The notes: generated by a model not told the origin, from the letters alone. Shown: positions 16,252 through 24,019, numbered from the stretch's first letter. The stretch is DNA of 50,871 nt from an uncultured Bacteroidota bacterium (GCA_937136025.1 CAKZOC010000213.1:1-50871); one strand, 5' to 3'. Program-made: numbers and translations.

Positions 16252-16267
16252 AAAGGAGGCCTCTGGC

Positions 16268-16282
16268 CTGGGTTTAGCCCAG
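16268..16282. terminator. Small hairpin between icmF and the convergent gene, weak terminator
   Basis: CTGGG-TTTAG-CCCAG followed by ACTTTT on the plus strand; it overlaps the stop of the convergent gene. Short stem, so only a modest candidate. Confidence 0.35.
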
Positions 16283-16663
16283 ACTTTTGCGCCAGGTTTT
16301 GAAAGATTTCCTGAAACTGCGCAGTTCGGATTGCAATAAATCCAGGTATTCACGTTCCCGGACACCGTCCATTTCGAGACCCCTGCAATAACTGTTCAGG
16401 TTTCGAATCATAATGCTGATAAACTGAAGGCTGCCCCTGCGAATGTGAAGGGAGGGGGTGCTGGCGGCCAGAGCGATCTGTTTGCGAATAAGACCGGTAT
16501 CTGTGAGCAAGGCAACAGTCACCTGATCCCTCAAACTATCTGAAGAATACAGGGTCAATAAGTCTTTCCGACTCGCCACGCAAAATGCAATGGCCCGACT
16601 CATGGTCTGTAGCTCAATAGCCTTTCGATATACCGGAAGTTGACTGATTCCTTTTGAGGACAT
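16274..16663 (-). CDS. Hypothetical protein, all-helical, 129 residues
   Basis: I do not recognise a named family. The protein is basic and appears all alpha-helical, with four predicted amphipathic helices (a four-helix-bundle pattern with a start P-V-Y-R-K-A-x-E-L reminiscent of the four-helix proteins found near rRNA intervening sequences), which is only an impression. No signal peptide, no membrane segment. It converges with icmF (22-bp gap between stops) and is divergent from the Lrp regulator. Codon use matches its neighbours, which supports a real gene. Confidence 0.65.
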   Translation of the reverse strand: MSSKGISQLPVYRKAIELQTMSRAIAFCVASRKDLLTLYSSDSLRDQVTVALLTDTGLIRKQIALAASTPSLHIRRGSLQFISIMIRNLNSYCRGLEMDGVREREYLDLLQSELRSFRKSFKTWRKSLG

Positions 16664-16777
16664 GGTATCGTAGCAATTTTTATGTAAATTACTTGGAATA
16701 ACGCATGGTTTACTTTAATTTAAATGTATAATTAACAGATACTTCTTTAATAACATAAGAATTAATCAACTATTACT

Positions 16778-17236
16778 TTGGATTTTAAATTAGATGGCTT
16801 AAACTGGAAAATACTGGGGGTGCTGCAGCAAAATTCCCGGGCTTCGCTCTCCGGAATTAGCCGGGAGATCGGGCTGACACCACCGGCGGTAGCCGAGCGG
16901 GTCAAACGCATGGAAGATTACGGGATTATCGATGGCTATTGGACGGCTGTCTCACATACCAAACTCGGGTATCAACTCAAAGCCATCATCACCCTGAGGG
17001 CTTTTATGGGTAAACTCAAACCCTTTCTGGAGCACGTGAAAGGCCTGGAGGAAGTGATCAATTGCTACCGCATTACCGGGAATGAAAACATAATTATGGA
17101 AGTGATTTTCCGGGACCAGTTTCACCTGGAGCAATTTATTGATCAGCTTATTCAGTACGGCGAAACGCGGACCCATATTATCCTCTCGGAGGTCATATCC
17201 AACGCTCCGGTTCGCAAACTAAAGTCGTCTCCATAG
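16778..17236 (+). CDS. Lrp/AsnC family transcriptional regulator
   Basis: DNA-binding feast/famine regulator of 152 residues, the standard length. The N-terminal helix-turn-helix (about residues 5-55) reads L-D-x-L-N-W-K-I-L through a S-R-E-I-G-L-T-P-P-A-V recognition segment and R-V-K-R-M-E; the C-terminal RAM ligand-binding domain follows, with the G-N-E-N-I-I-M-E strand near 107. Translation begins at TTG 16778: no ATG lies in frame before residue 46, and the TTG gives the expected M-x-x-K-L-D start. Members sense amino acids; target and ligand here are unknown. It is divergent from the hypothetical gene at 16274-16663. Confidence 0.92.
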   Translation: MDFKLDGLNWKILGVLQQNSRASLSGISREIGLTPPAVAERVKRMEDYGIIDGYWTAVSHTKLGYQLKAIITLRAFMGKLKPFLEHVKGLEEVINCYRITGNENIIMEVIFRDQFHLEQFIDQLIQYGETRTHIILSEVISNAPVRKLKSSP

Positions 17237-17356
17237 TTTTCTCCCTCCGGTGTCATACCCCGCATCTAACGCATTATAATTCTTATCTTAGAAGTCGGCA
17301 TTACAGGCACAAAAAAGGGTTTTGCATGGGATTGAAAAATTGGCCGGATTTTTGAT

Positions 17357-18781
17357 ATGAGTGGATCTATGAGAAGAATTTTTATTTTCTTTTTGCTGGT
17401 GGGAAGTACGATGGCCCCCGCAAAGGCACAGGAATTAGCCCTCAAAAGGGGCATTGTCATGGATTCGCTTCCCGTCAATGATAGCATTACCCGTCAGATT
17501 ATGCTCTACCTGCCCCAGGATTTTGACACCGGGAAACAGTGGCCGGTGCTCTTTCTGTGTGACGTCGAGGGGGAACGTAATAAGAAGATGCGGTATCTAA
17601 AAGCAGCTGCAGACAAAAACGGCTACATTATTGCTGCTACCCGTGCCTTAAAGGATTCTCTCTCATTGACCGATAAAATACTCATAATCAGTAAGTCGCT
17701 TGACGAGCTGAAAGCCTTGCTTCCATTGGATTTGGATCGCGTCTACACCCTGGGATACGATACAGGAGGGCAACTCGCAACTATTGTTCCTTCCATGCTG
17801 CGCGGTGTCGAGGGTGTCCTGTCTGTAGCTTCCGGCCTTCCGAATCTCGATCTGATTAATCCGAAAGAACCCTTTGATTTTGTCGGGATCATGGGGCGGG
17901 GCGATTTTCAATATCTCTATCTACTCGAAAGCGAAGCCGCGCTGGATCAGCGCAAGGTTCCCAACTATACCCTTTATCACCCGGAAGGGCATCAATGGCC
18001 GGATCTGAAGTATCTCGATCTCGGAATGCAAGTATTGACCCTGATGGGTATGAAGCGGGCAGCGATTCCCAGGGATGATCGTTTTATTCAGTCTGCCTAT
18101 ACCGATTATCAGAATGCAATTCTGGAACTGGAACAAACGGGGCAATGGGGTCTTGCCTATGATTATTCGGAACAGGGTGAATCTATTTTTAAGGCATTGA
18201 CGGAGGTAGATTGGTTTCGAGACAAGAAAAAGAGTATCCGAAAATCAAAGGAATATAAGGATCAGAAACGCGAGTGGGATGCCGTAAGGCTGAATGAATT
18301 AGTGCTGGCCGGAGATTATTTGTTTTATCTGGAGGAGGATGTCCTGAGCTTCAATCTGGACAATCTCGGATGGTGGAACTATCAAATGGGTAAGATTACT
18401 AAATATAAGAACAGCACCAAGCGCGAAGAACAACTTTTGGGAGAGCGGCTTGACGGCTACCTCAACGCGCTGGTAGAGGAATACCTGGAGCTATCCGGTA
18501 AGGAGCCCAATCCTGATTACGACGGTCTCATCCTATTGAATATGCTTAAAACCATCACAGCACCCGAGGATTACGAGCATTATCTTCAGGTCATCTCGTT
18601 TACGGCCAAATACGGAGATTTTGGCACGTCGAATTACTACCTCGAGGCCCTGTTAAAAAAGGGGTATTCGGATGCGGATAAGCTCTACACCCTGCCCCAC
18701 ACCGGCCTGTTGAAAATCAGTCCGGAGTACAATGCCATTATCGCTCAATATCTGGGGGAGGCCCGGTACGCCGTGGAGTAA
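17357..18781 (+). CDS. Secreted alpha/beta-hydrolase-like protein, nucleophile Ser replaced by Asp
   Basis: 474 residues with a signal peptide (cut near A-K-A-Q, residue 25). Residues 30-225 look like an esterase-type alpha/beta-hydrolase: I-M-L-Y-L-P near 48, oxyanion-side region, nucleophile elbow at 133-138, acid candidate Asp183 and the G-H-x-W-P histidine (His212). The elbow reads G-Y-D-T-G-G, so Asp135 stands where Ser is usual. An Asp nucleophile is known in haloalkane dehalogenases, but it could also mean a non-catalytic role. Residues ~240-474 are a helical region of unknown nature. Start may instead be ATG 17369. Stands alone between Lrp and a DUF1684 gene. Confidence 0.75.
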   Translation: MSGSMRRIFIFFLLVGSTMAPAKAQELALKRGIVMDSLPVNDSITRQIMLYLPQDFDTGKQWPVLFLCDVEGERNKKMRYLKAAADKNGYIIAATRALKDSLSLTDKILIISKSLDELKALLPLDLDRVYTLGYDTGGQLATIVPSMLRGVEGVLSVASGLPNLDLINPKEPFDFVGIMGRGDFQYLYLLESEAALDQRKVPNYTLYHPEGHQWPDLKYLDLGMQVLTLMGMKRAAIPRDDRFIQSAYTDYQNAILELEQTGQWGLAYDYSEQGESIFKALTEVDWFRDKKKSIRKSKEYKDQKREWDAVRLNELVLAGDYLFYLEEDVLSFNLDNLGWWNYQMGKITKYKNSTKREEQLLGERLDGYLNALVEEYLELSGKEPNPDYDGLILLNMLKTITAPEDYEHYLQVISFTAKYGDFGTSNYYLEALLKKGYSDADKLYTLPHTGLLKISPEYNAIIAQYLGEARYAVE

Positions 18782-18883
18782 TCAGGGCACTCAGATGTAT
18801 TGCAAGAGGAAGTACCCGGAAAGTATAGGCCATATCTCTTCGATTTTCTAATTTTACGGCCATTGGAATGAGAAGTCCACAAG

Positions 18884-19561
18884 ATGAGCAACACCAATAA
18901 TACAGGTACCAAGGGTTTTCGGACGGGATTAGTTTTTTTAGGCTGTCTTTTGATATTTTCGGCCTGCCGGCAGGCCAAGAAGTATCACGATACCACCTCC
19001 GTCCCTGTTGTTGAGCGTCAAGGGGCCCTGGCGGATATTATTTCGTTTCAGCAGGGTCTGAATGCCTCTTTTAAGGATCCGGAGATTTCTCCTTTGCCCG
19101 ACCGCTTCAGAATGCGCTTTGAGGGCCTGGAATTCTTTGAACCGGATACAAGCTACAGGGTATGGGCCCGCCTGGAGCGCACTCCGGATGCCCTGCCTTT
19201 TCAAATGCAGACCAGTACAGATGAGCAAGCCGCGGAACGCGTGTATGGGATTTTGTCCTTTACCCTTAAAGGAAACCCCTATCGTTTGGAAGTCTATCAA
19301 AGCCCCGACCTGGTCCTGGAAGCAGGTTACGAAGATTATCTTTTTTTACCTTTTTCGGACCGCACCAATGGGCAGGGTACCTATGAGGGTGGACGGTATA
19401 TCGACCTGCGAATTCCCAAACGGGATTCCATTTTACTCGATTTTAATAAGGCGTATAATCCGTATTGTGCGTACAATCCAAAATACTCGTGCCCGCTGGT
19501 GCCCGAAATCAATCGTCTGGATGTGGAAATCCCTGTAGGCGTTAAGGCTTTCAAGAAATGA
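18884..19561 (+). CDS. DUF1684 domain-containing lipoprotein
   Basis: 225 residues with an N-terminal hydrophobic segment ending F-S-A-Cys28, a lipoprotein signal. The rest matches the DUF1684 pattern I know: Y-L-F-L-P-F-x-D-x-T-N-G, then T-Y-x-G-G-R-Y-I-D-L and the highly conserved Y-N-P-Y-C-A-Y-N-x-x-Y-S-C-P-L near the C-terminus with its pair of cysteines. The family is widespread in Bacteroidota and Actinobacteria and has no established role. Converges with amtB (36-bp gap). Confidence 0.88.
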   Translation: MSNTNNTGTKGFRTGLVFLGCLLIFSACRQAKKYHDTTSVPVVERQGALADIISFQQGLNASFKDPEISPLPDRFRMRFEGLEFFEPDTSYRVWARLERTPDALPFQMQTSTDEQAAERVYGILSFTLKGNPYRLEVYQSPDLVLEAGYEDYLFLPFSDRTNGQGTYEGGRYIDLRIPKRDSILLDFNKAYNPYCAYNPKYSCPLVPEINRLDVEIPVGVKAFKK

Positions 19562-19597
19562 TAACAGGATTTGCTTCCTAAGAGTAAGCGTTTGTGC

Positions 19598-20845
19598 CTA
19601 ATGCTGGTTCATCCGGAAATCAGCATAAGAATCCATCCCGTGTTCATGTAAATCCAGACCTTCCAGCTCTTCCTGACGGTCGACGCGAATCCCAACCGTT
19701 TTCTTCAGGCCGTATATGATAAGAAAGGCAGAAGCGACACAAAAGATTCCGGCCGACGCCACCCCCGTGAGTTGATACAGGAATTGTTGACCCCCGGCCT
19801 TCGCACCAAAAATGCCTACGGCCAGGGTGCCCCAGATTCCGCAGATCAGATGGACGGTGACTGCACCTACGGGATCGTCCAGTTTGAGTCGGTCGATAAG
19901 TGAGATGCCCCCTACCACAATGACGCCGGAGATGAAACCGATGAGCACGGCTTCATTGGGAGACATCAGGTCGGCTCCGGCTGTAATCCCCACCAGGCCA
20001 CCGAGTATCCCATTGAGGAACATGGTCAGGTCATACGTTTTATAGGCCAATGTGGAGGCCAGAAACGCACCCACGCCTCCGGCTGCGGCTGCCAGACTCG
20101 TCGTGGTCAGCACCAGGGAAGTACGGGCCGGATCTGCCGAGAGGACAGAGCCCCCGTTAAAGCCAAACCAACCGAGCCAAAGGATGAGTACCCCTGCTGT
20201 GGCCATGGGAATATTGTGGCCGGGAATGGCATTTGATTTTCCATGCTCCCCGAACTTTCCGATACGCGGGCCCAAGAGCCAGATAGCTATAAGGGCGCCC
20301 CAGCCCCCGACGGAATGCACCAGGGTCGATCCTGCGAAATCATAGAAACCCGTACCGTCGTCCCCCCCAAGACTGTATAAAAACCCTTCACCCCACTGCC
20401 AGGAACCGACAATCGGATAGATCAATCCTACATACATAATAATGAATACCATAAATGGACCAATCCGTATACGCTCGGCCACAGCACCCGATACTATAGT
20501 GCCCGCCGTAGCGGCAAACATCCCCTGAAACAGAAAGTCGGTCCAGTAAGTGTATCTGCCCTCTGCATAAGCGATCGTCACGCCTCCGGGGTCTGAATCC
20601 AGTCCGAAGCCGCTAAACCCGAGCCAACCGTTAAATGCTCCGGGATACATCAGGTTGAATCCCCAGCCAAAGTACATAAGCAGGCCTACGGTAATAATAA
20701 AAATGTTCTTAAACAGAATGTTGATGGTGTTTTTCTGACGGGTCAGTCCGATTTCGAGAAAGGCAAAACCGGAATGCATAAAAAATACGAGGGCCGTACA
20801 GACCATCATCCATACATTGTTCGCCGTGAACGTGGCAGTATCCAT
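19598..20845 (-). CDS. amtB: Ammonium transporter (AmtB)
   Basis: Inner-membrane ammonium channel of 415 residues with eleven hydrophobic segments. The twin pore histidines are visible in F-A-G-S-T-L-V-H-S-V-G-G near residue 176 and V-T-V-H-L-I-C-G-I-W near 332; the N-terminal W-M-M-V-C-T-A-L-V-F-F-M segment is typical. No clear cleaved signal peptide. It follows glnB by 24 bp on the same strand, the usual glnB/K-amtB pair, in which PII plugs the channel when nitrogen is ample. C-terminus ends in a His/Asp-rich tail typical of the cytoplasmic end. Part of the putative nitrogen regulon with both glutamine synthetases. Confidence 0.97.
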   Translation of the reverse strand: MDTATFTANNVWMMVCTALVFFMHSGFAFLEIGLTRQKNTINILFKNIFIITVGLLMYFGWGFNLMYPGAFNGWLGFSGFGLDSDPGGVTIAYAEGRYTYWTDFLFQGMFAATAGTIVSGAVAERIRIGPFMVFIIMYVGLIYPIVGSWQWGEGFLYSLGGDDGTGFYDFAGSTLVHSVGGWGALIAIWLLGPRIGKFGEHGKSNAIPGHNIPMATAGVLILWLGWFGFNGGSVLSADPARTSLVLTTTSLAAAAGGVGAFLASTLAYKTYDLTMFLNGILGGLVGITAGADLMSPNEAVLIGFISGVIVVGGISLIDRLKLDDPVGAVTVHLICGIWGTLAVGIFGAKAGGQQFLYQLTGVASAGIFCVASAFLIIYGLKKTVGIRVDRQEELEGLDLHEHGMDSYADFRMNQH

Positions 20846-20869
20846 AAGGTGTTTTTTTAAAGAGGTTGG

Positions 20870-21208
20870 TTAGTTGATTCCCGCATGTCCGTTTTCCCGG
20901 GTTCGGATCCGGTAGACATCCAGTACTTCGGAGATTACGATTTTTCCATCGCCTACATTACCGGTGTAGGCGGAGTCCAGAAGGGTCTGTACCGTCCGGT
21001 CCAGGAACTCATCCGAGACGACGATCACCAGAAAACGTCTTTGAATATCGGAGGTGCTGTAGGCAATCCCGCGATATATGTGACCTTGCTTTTCATTTCC
21101 AACCCCTGTGACATCCCAGTAACTGAAAAAATTGACTTCGATCTCATGCAGGGCCTTTTTGACCTCGTCAAATTTTGATTTTCGGATGATGGCTTCCACT
21201 TTTTTCAT
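20870..21208 (-). CDS. glnB: P-II nitrogen regulatory protein (GlnB/GlnK)
   Basis: Trimeric signal protein of 112 residues that senses 2-oxoglutarate and ATP/ADP. The T-loop is present with G-x-x-x-x-x-x-H-I-Y-R-G-x-A-Y, so the tyrosine equal to E. coli Tyr51 is kept (Tyr50 here); T-G-N-V-G-D-G-K near 82 is the B-loop, followed by the C-loop region R-x-R-T. The loop following Y50 (S-T-S-D-I-Q-R-R) differs from the proteobacterial one. Located directly upstream of amtB, so GlnK-type function on the channel is likely. Promoter box and two palindromes (C, D) lie upstream. Confidence 0.95.
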   Translation of the reverse strand: MKKVEAIIRKSKFDEVKKALHEIEVNFFSYWDVTGVGNEKQGHIYRGIAYSTSDIQRRFLVIVVSDEFLDRTVQTLLDSAYTGNVGDGKIVISEVLDVYRIRTRENGHAGIN

Positions 21209-21233
21209 ACCGTTCGCTGTTGTTTAATCGTTT

Positions 21234-21241
21234 CAAATATA
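21234..21241 (-). promoter_or_regulatory. Promoter -7 box of glnB-amtB
   Basis: TATATTTG on the minus strand, full TAnnTTTG match; start near 21227, 19 nt before the glnB ATG at 21208. Sites C and D are centred about 39 and 91 bp upstream of that start. Confidence 0.65.
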
Positions 21242-21253
21242 AATTAAAATAGA

Positions 21254-21279
21254 AATACCCTCTAAAAAATAGGGGTATT
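21254..21279. promoter_or_regulatory. Palindrome C upstream of glnB, putative nitrogen-regulon operator
   Basis: Perfect 7-bp arms AATACCC and GGGTATT around a 12-bp AT-rich spacer, centre 21266.5. Right half contains AGGGGTAT as in sites B and D. Confidence 0.6.
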
Positions 21280-21309
21280 AGAATAAAAAAGTCATTATAT
21301 ATAATTATA

Positions 21310-21328
21310 ACCCTATTAAATTAGGGGT
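21310..21328. promoter_or_regulatory. Palindrome D upstream of glnB, putative nitrogen-regulon operator
   Basis: CCCTA...TAGGG around TTAAAT with extra G, centre about 21318.5, 52 bp from site C. Flanks (TAATTAT before, ATGG after) match those of site B in the GSII/GSIII spacer. Confidence 0.55.
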
Positions 21329-21458
21329 ATGGTTTTAAATAAATGTATTTTTTGCTCAATAAGAAGTGTGAAGTGCTGGTGCAGGAAGGCGTTCAAATCC
21401 CCGTGCAGGAGGTTGGGGTACATGCACTTCCTTTATTTTCTAGGGAAAACTTAAAATG

Positions 21459-21830
21459 TTACAGGTTTTTGGACAGCCAAAATCCCAGGGCCACACATAA
21501 AAGTCCTATGACCAGACTCCCTGCCGTGTATCGAAACAGCATGGCGTAGTTCTCTTCCCGCAGGAGGGAAAAAAGTTCAACCCCAAAAGTAGAAAAAGTA
21601 GTAAAACCACCACAGAAACCCACTCCCAGTAATAGGGAGGCTTCATGGGAAATGGAATTCTCTTTGAGTGAAAGTCCTGCCAAAAAACCGAGCAACAGGC
21701 ATCCGGCGATATTCACTATAAAGGTACCGAGGTAAAACTGTGTTTCGCTGGAGTTGAGATATCCACCGATCACATAGCGCAGGGCGCTACCGAGCCCACC
21801 TCCCAGAAAAATAAGGAGCAGGTGCTTCAT
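21459..21830 (-). CDS. crcB: Fluoride efflux channel CrcB (Fluc)
   Basis: Small membrane protein of 123 residues with four hydrophobic helices, the size of a Fluc subunit that works as an antiparallel dimer to export fluoride. Typical motifs: G-G-x-L-G-S-A-L-R-Y near residue 10, G-T-F-I-V-N-I-A-G-C near 35 (pore Asn) and G-F-C-G-G-F-T-T-F-S-T-F near 73, with the phenylalanine and threonine/serine residues of the fluoride path. A single gene, so presumably a homodimer. I looked for a fluoride riboswitch upstream and saw none. The 250 bp between it and glnB (21209-21458) hold the nitrogen palindromes and no gene. Confidence 0.95.
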   Translation of the reverse strand: MKHLLLIFLGGGLGSALRYVIGGYLNSSETQFYLGTFIVNIAGCLLLGFLAGLSLKENSISHEASLLLGVGFCGGFTTFSTFGVELFSLLREENYAMLFRYTAGSLVIGLLCVALGFWLSKNL

Positions 21831-21889
21831 AAGTCTGATGTGGTATACGCGAACATGAGATGTGTAGGGCTGCTTAAAGTCCGATGGTG

Positions 21890-21916
21890 AAAAAGGGGGG
21901 TTAAACCGCCTTTTTT
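21890..21916. terminator. Hairpin terminator at the end of the 59-residue gene
   Basis: On the minus strand AAAAAGGCGG-TTTAA-CCCCCCTTTTT, one G-G mismatch and one wobble, ending in a T-run; the stem contains the stop codon of the small gene at 21901-22080. Confidence 0.6.
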
Positions 21917-22080
21917 AACTCGGGTTCTGCAGCTGTAAATTTGTACACCCTCCGACTGGTTTCAACGGCTTTCTCAGGACCGTCAACGGGCCTGGAGGCC
22001 GAGCGGAGTGAGTTACTGAAGACCAATAAAAGGACGTTTAACACCACAAGTGATGCGAATATCCAGATAAAAATCGCCAT
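21901..22080 (-). CDS. Small single-pass membrane protein, 59 residues
   Basis: Short gene from ATG 22080 to TAA 21901. Residues 2-21 form one strongly hydrophobic helix (M-A-I-F-I-W-I-F-A-S, then L-V-V-L-N-V-L-L-L-V), followed by a basic S-L-R-S-A-S-R stretch and a charged tail ending E-L-K-K-A-V; topology probably N-out/C-in by the positive residues after the helix. Evidence for a real gene: a TACATTTG -7 box 26 bp upstream, a terminator at its stop, and sense codon use like its neighbours. Function unknown. Located between crcB and another small membrane protein, all on the minus strand. Confidence 0.65.
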   Translation of the reverse strand: MAIFIWIFASLVVLNVLLLVFSNSLRSASRPVDGPEKAVETSRRVYKFTAAEPELKKAV

Positions 22081-22105
22081 TGGAAAAGGTTGTTTTAGGC
22101 TAACG

Positions 22106-22113
22106 CAAATGTA
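22106..22113 (-). promoter_or_regulatory. Promoter -7 box of the 59-residue membrane protein gene
   Basis: TACATTTG on the minus strand; start near 22099, 19 nt before the ATG at 22080. Confidence 0.5.
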
Positions 22114-22195
22114 CGTGAATTCTTATGTTTTTGGAAATTCTTTTCGTAAAACGTTGTAAATGAACCGAAAACTGTGATGGATGGAACAAAATATG

Positions 22196-22384
22196 TTATG
22201 ACCTCAAACTGTATTTCAAAAAGACGAGCAGGGCTACAAACCCTATAAAAAACAACAGCACCCAAAATACCCCGGAATACTGTTTTTTAGACCAGCTGCG
22301 ATCTTTGCGATACATTCGGATGACGACAAAGACGAAAACAACGATAAACAGAATGGCGAAAATGGCTTGTCCGGTGCTGAACAT
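22196..22384 (-). CDS. Small two-helix membrane protein, 62 residues
   Basis: Two hydrophobic segments (about residues 5-23 and 39-57) separated by a short basic loop, R-M-Y-R-K-D-R-S-W-S-K-K, giving an N-out, C-out hairpin with the loop inside. No family name recognised, though similar short hairpin proteins are common in Flavobacteriia. A TAGCTTTG -7 box lies 17 bp upstream and the gene is divergent from the NTP pyrophosphohydrolase. Likely real because hydrophobic pattern, promoter and orientation agree. Confidence 0.65.
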   Translation of the reverse strand: MFSTGQAIFAILFIVVFVFVVIRMYRKDRSWSKKQYSGVFWVLLFFIGFVALLVFLKYSLRS

Positions 22385-22400
22385 ATTTTCTATTTTAGCA

Positions 22401-22408
22401 CAAAGCTA
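22401..22408 (-). promoter_or_regulatory. Promoter -7 box of the 62-residue membrane protein gene
   Basis: TAGCTTTG on the minus strand, TAnnTTTG match; start near 22394, about 10 nt before the ATG at 22384. Confidence 0.5.
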
Positions 22409-22426
22409 ACCCAAACCTCTTCAAAT

Positions 22427-22816
22427 ATGAAAGAAAACATAAAGGCTGTTGCAGAATTTCACCGGGCGTTCGGGCTGGGTATTTCCACCAAACCTACTGC
22501 TGATTTAGGATCGCGCATAAATACCTTGCGCTTCAGGTTGATGGAAGAAGAAAATCAGGAGTATTTTGAGGCCGCTCAGCGGGGAGATATGGTGGAAGTT
22601 GCAGATGCTTTGGGGGATATGCTCTACATCCTCTGTGGTACCATTCTCGAACATGGCATGCAGGAGAAAATCGAGGAGGTTTTCAACGAGATTCAGCGCA
22701 GTAATATGAGTAAACTCGGAGCAGACGGTCGACCCGTGTACCGGGAAGACGGGAAGGTGCTCAAAGGGCCGGACTACTTCCAGCCCAATATTGCAACCAT
22801 CCTGGAGCTGGAATAA
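22427..22816 (+). CDS. MazG-like nucleoside triphosphate pyrophosphohydrolase family protein
   Basis: 129 residues, all-alpha NTP-PPase fold. The metal-binding pattern is visible: E-E-E-N-Q-E-Y-F-E (E-E-x-x-E) around residue 40 and D-A-L-G-D-M-L-Y near 60 (E/D-x-x-D). Such proteins hydrolyse NTPs or modified nucleotides to NMP and pyrophosphate, either for housekeeping or in histidine synthesis; this one has no his neighbours. An in-frame start at 22367 would overlap the divergent promoter, so ATG 22427 (M-K-E-N-I-K) is chosen. Terminated by the hairpin at 22821. Confidence 0.82.
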   Translation: MKENIKAVAEFHRAFGLGISTKPTADLGSRINTLRFRLMEEENQEYFEAAQRGDMVEVADALGDMLYILCGTILEHGMQEKIEEVFNEIQRSNMSKLGADGRPVYREDGKVLKGPDYFQPNIATILELE

Positions 22817-22820
22817 AAAA

Positions 22821-22836
22821 GCCCGCACTTGCGGGC
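22821..22836. terminator. Bidirectional hairpin terminator between NTP-PPase gene and ilvE
   Basis: GCCCGCACTTGCGGGC, a perfect 6-bp GC stem with an ACTT loop, preceded by an A-run on the plus strand (T-run for ilvE on the minus strand). Confidence 0.8.
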
Positions 22837-22845
22837 CTGGGTTAC

Positions 22846-23913
22846 TTACTTTACCGGATACCGCCAGCCAAAGGGGTCTTCGGCCCGGTTATACTGAATG
22901 TCGGTAATTTGCTTTTTAAAATGGGCTGCATAGCTGTTCTCCAGTTGAGGCAATTCGTAGCGCTTGCCCTGATAGCCAAAACTGCTGATCGGAGAGATCA
23001 CTGCAGCCGTGCCTGAGCCGAACATTTCTTTAAGATTTCCATTTTGTTCAGCTTCGATCAACTCCTTAACACTTATTTTCCGGACTTCTGTTGGAATATT
23101 GCCGGCTTCTGCCAGCTTCAATATGCTTTTGCGGGTCACCCCATCCAGAATTCGGTCTGAGGTGGGGGAGGTGAGCAAGGTGTCGCCAATGCGCACAAAA
23201 ATATTCATCGCTCCTGCTTCCTCTATAAATTCATGGGCGTTGTCATCCGTCCAGATGACTTGTTGAAATCCATCGGCCTGAGCCAGCTTGGTAGGGTAAA
23301 ACTGACCTGCATAATTGCCGCCTGCTTTGGCATAGCCAACACCTCCGTTGGCCGCCCGGGAATATTTCTCTTCAATGCGAACGCCCAGTTTACCCGAAAA
23401 ATAGGATCCTGAAGGGGAACAGGCGATGATAAAAATAAATTCATCGGCCGGAGAAGCGTGAAAGCCCTGCCCTGAAGCGAAAATAAAGGGGCGCACATAG
23501 AGGGAACTTCCCTCACTCCTTGGAATCCACTGATGATCTACCTGAATTAGGGTTTTGAGGCCTTCCATGAAAATAGCTTCCGGTACCTCAGGCATCGCGA
23601 GCCGCTTCGCGGAGATATTCAACCTTTTTTGGTTTTCCTCCGGACGAAAAAGCCATATGCCTCCTTCAGTGTCTTTATAGGCTTTCATTCCTTCGAAGAT
23701 CGCCTGACCGTAGTGGAAGACTTTTGCCGACGGGTCCAGGGACAACGATTGGTAAGGAACTACTTTTGGATCTTGCCATTTCCCGTCTTTAAACGTACAG
23801 ATAAACATATGATCTGTATGGACCTTGCCAAAGGGGAGGTTGGAAAAATCCACATCGGCCAATCTGGAATGGGATGTTTTTTCGACCGGGATTTGTAGAG
23901 TAGATAAATTCAT
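22846..23913 (-). CDS. ilvE: Branched-chain amino acid aminotransferase
   Basis: PLP-dependent fold-type IV transaminase that makes or degrades Leu, Ile and Val. 355 residues, the length of the long BCAT branch. Motifs: G-Q-A-I-F-E-G-M-K-A-Y near residue 68, Y-V-R-P-F near 143, the lysine region G-Y-A-K-A-G-G-N-Y-A near 200, and the phosphate-binding F-G-S-G-T-A-A-V near 300. Monocistronic, convergent with the NTP-PPase gene. No link to icmF (20 kb scale apart would not count), but both belong to branched-chain carbon flow. Confidence 0.95.
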   Translation of the reverse strand: MNLSTLQIPVEKTSHSRLADVDFSNLPFGKVHTDHMFICTFKDGKWQDPKVVPYQSLSLDPSAKVFHYGQAIFEGMKAYKDTEGGIWLFRPEENQKRLNISAKRLAMPEVPEAIFMEGLKTLIQVDHQWIPRSEGSSLYVRPFIFASGQGFHASPADEFIFIIACSPSGSYFSGKLGVRIEEKYSRAANGGVGYAKAGGNYAGQFYPTKLAQADGFQQVIWTDDNAHEFIEEAGAMNIFVRIGDTLLTSPTSDRILDGVTRKSILKLAEAGNIPTEVRKISVKELIEAEQNGNLKEMFGSGTAAVISPISSFGYQGKRYELPQLENSYAAHFKKQITDIQYNRAEDPFGWRYPVK

Positions 23914-24019
23914 ACACCTGCTATTTACCGAATAAAATTACATAAATTTAATCAGTAACTCCCTTTATTTATTCCATTAAAATCCAGAGTTTTGTATTCT
24001 CTTTGAGAAACTGAAAACT

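Noticed and set aside
21343-21549. 68-residue plus-strand frame between glnB and crcB
   Set aside because: Half of it is antisense to crcB and no promoter precedes it.
21831-21900. Fluoride riboswitch before crcB
   Set aside because: No GATGG ... CUACC-type core could be found in the leader.
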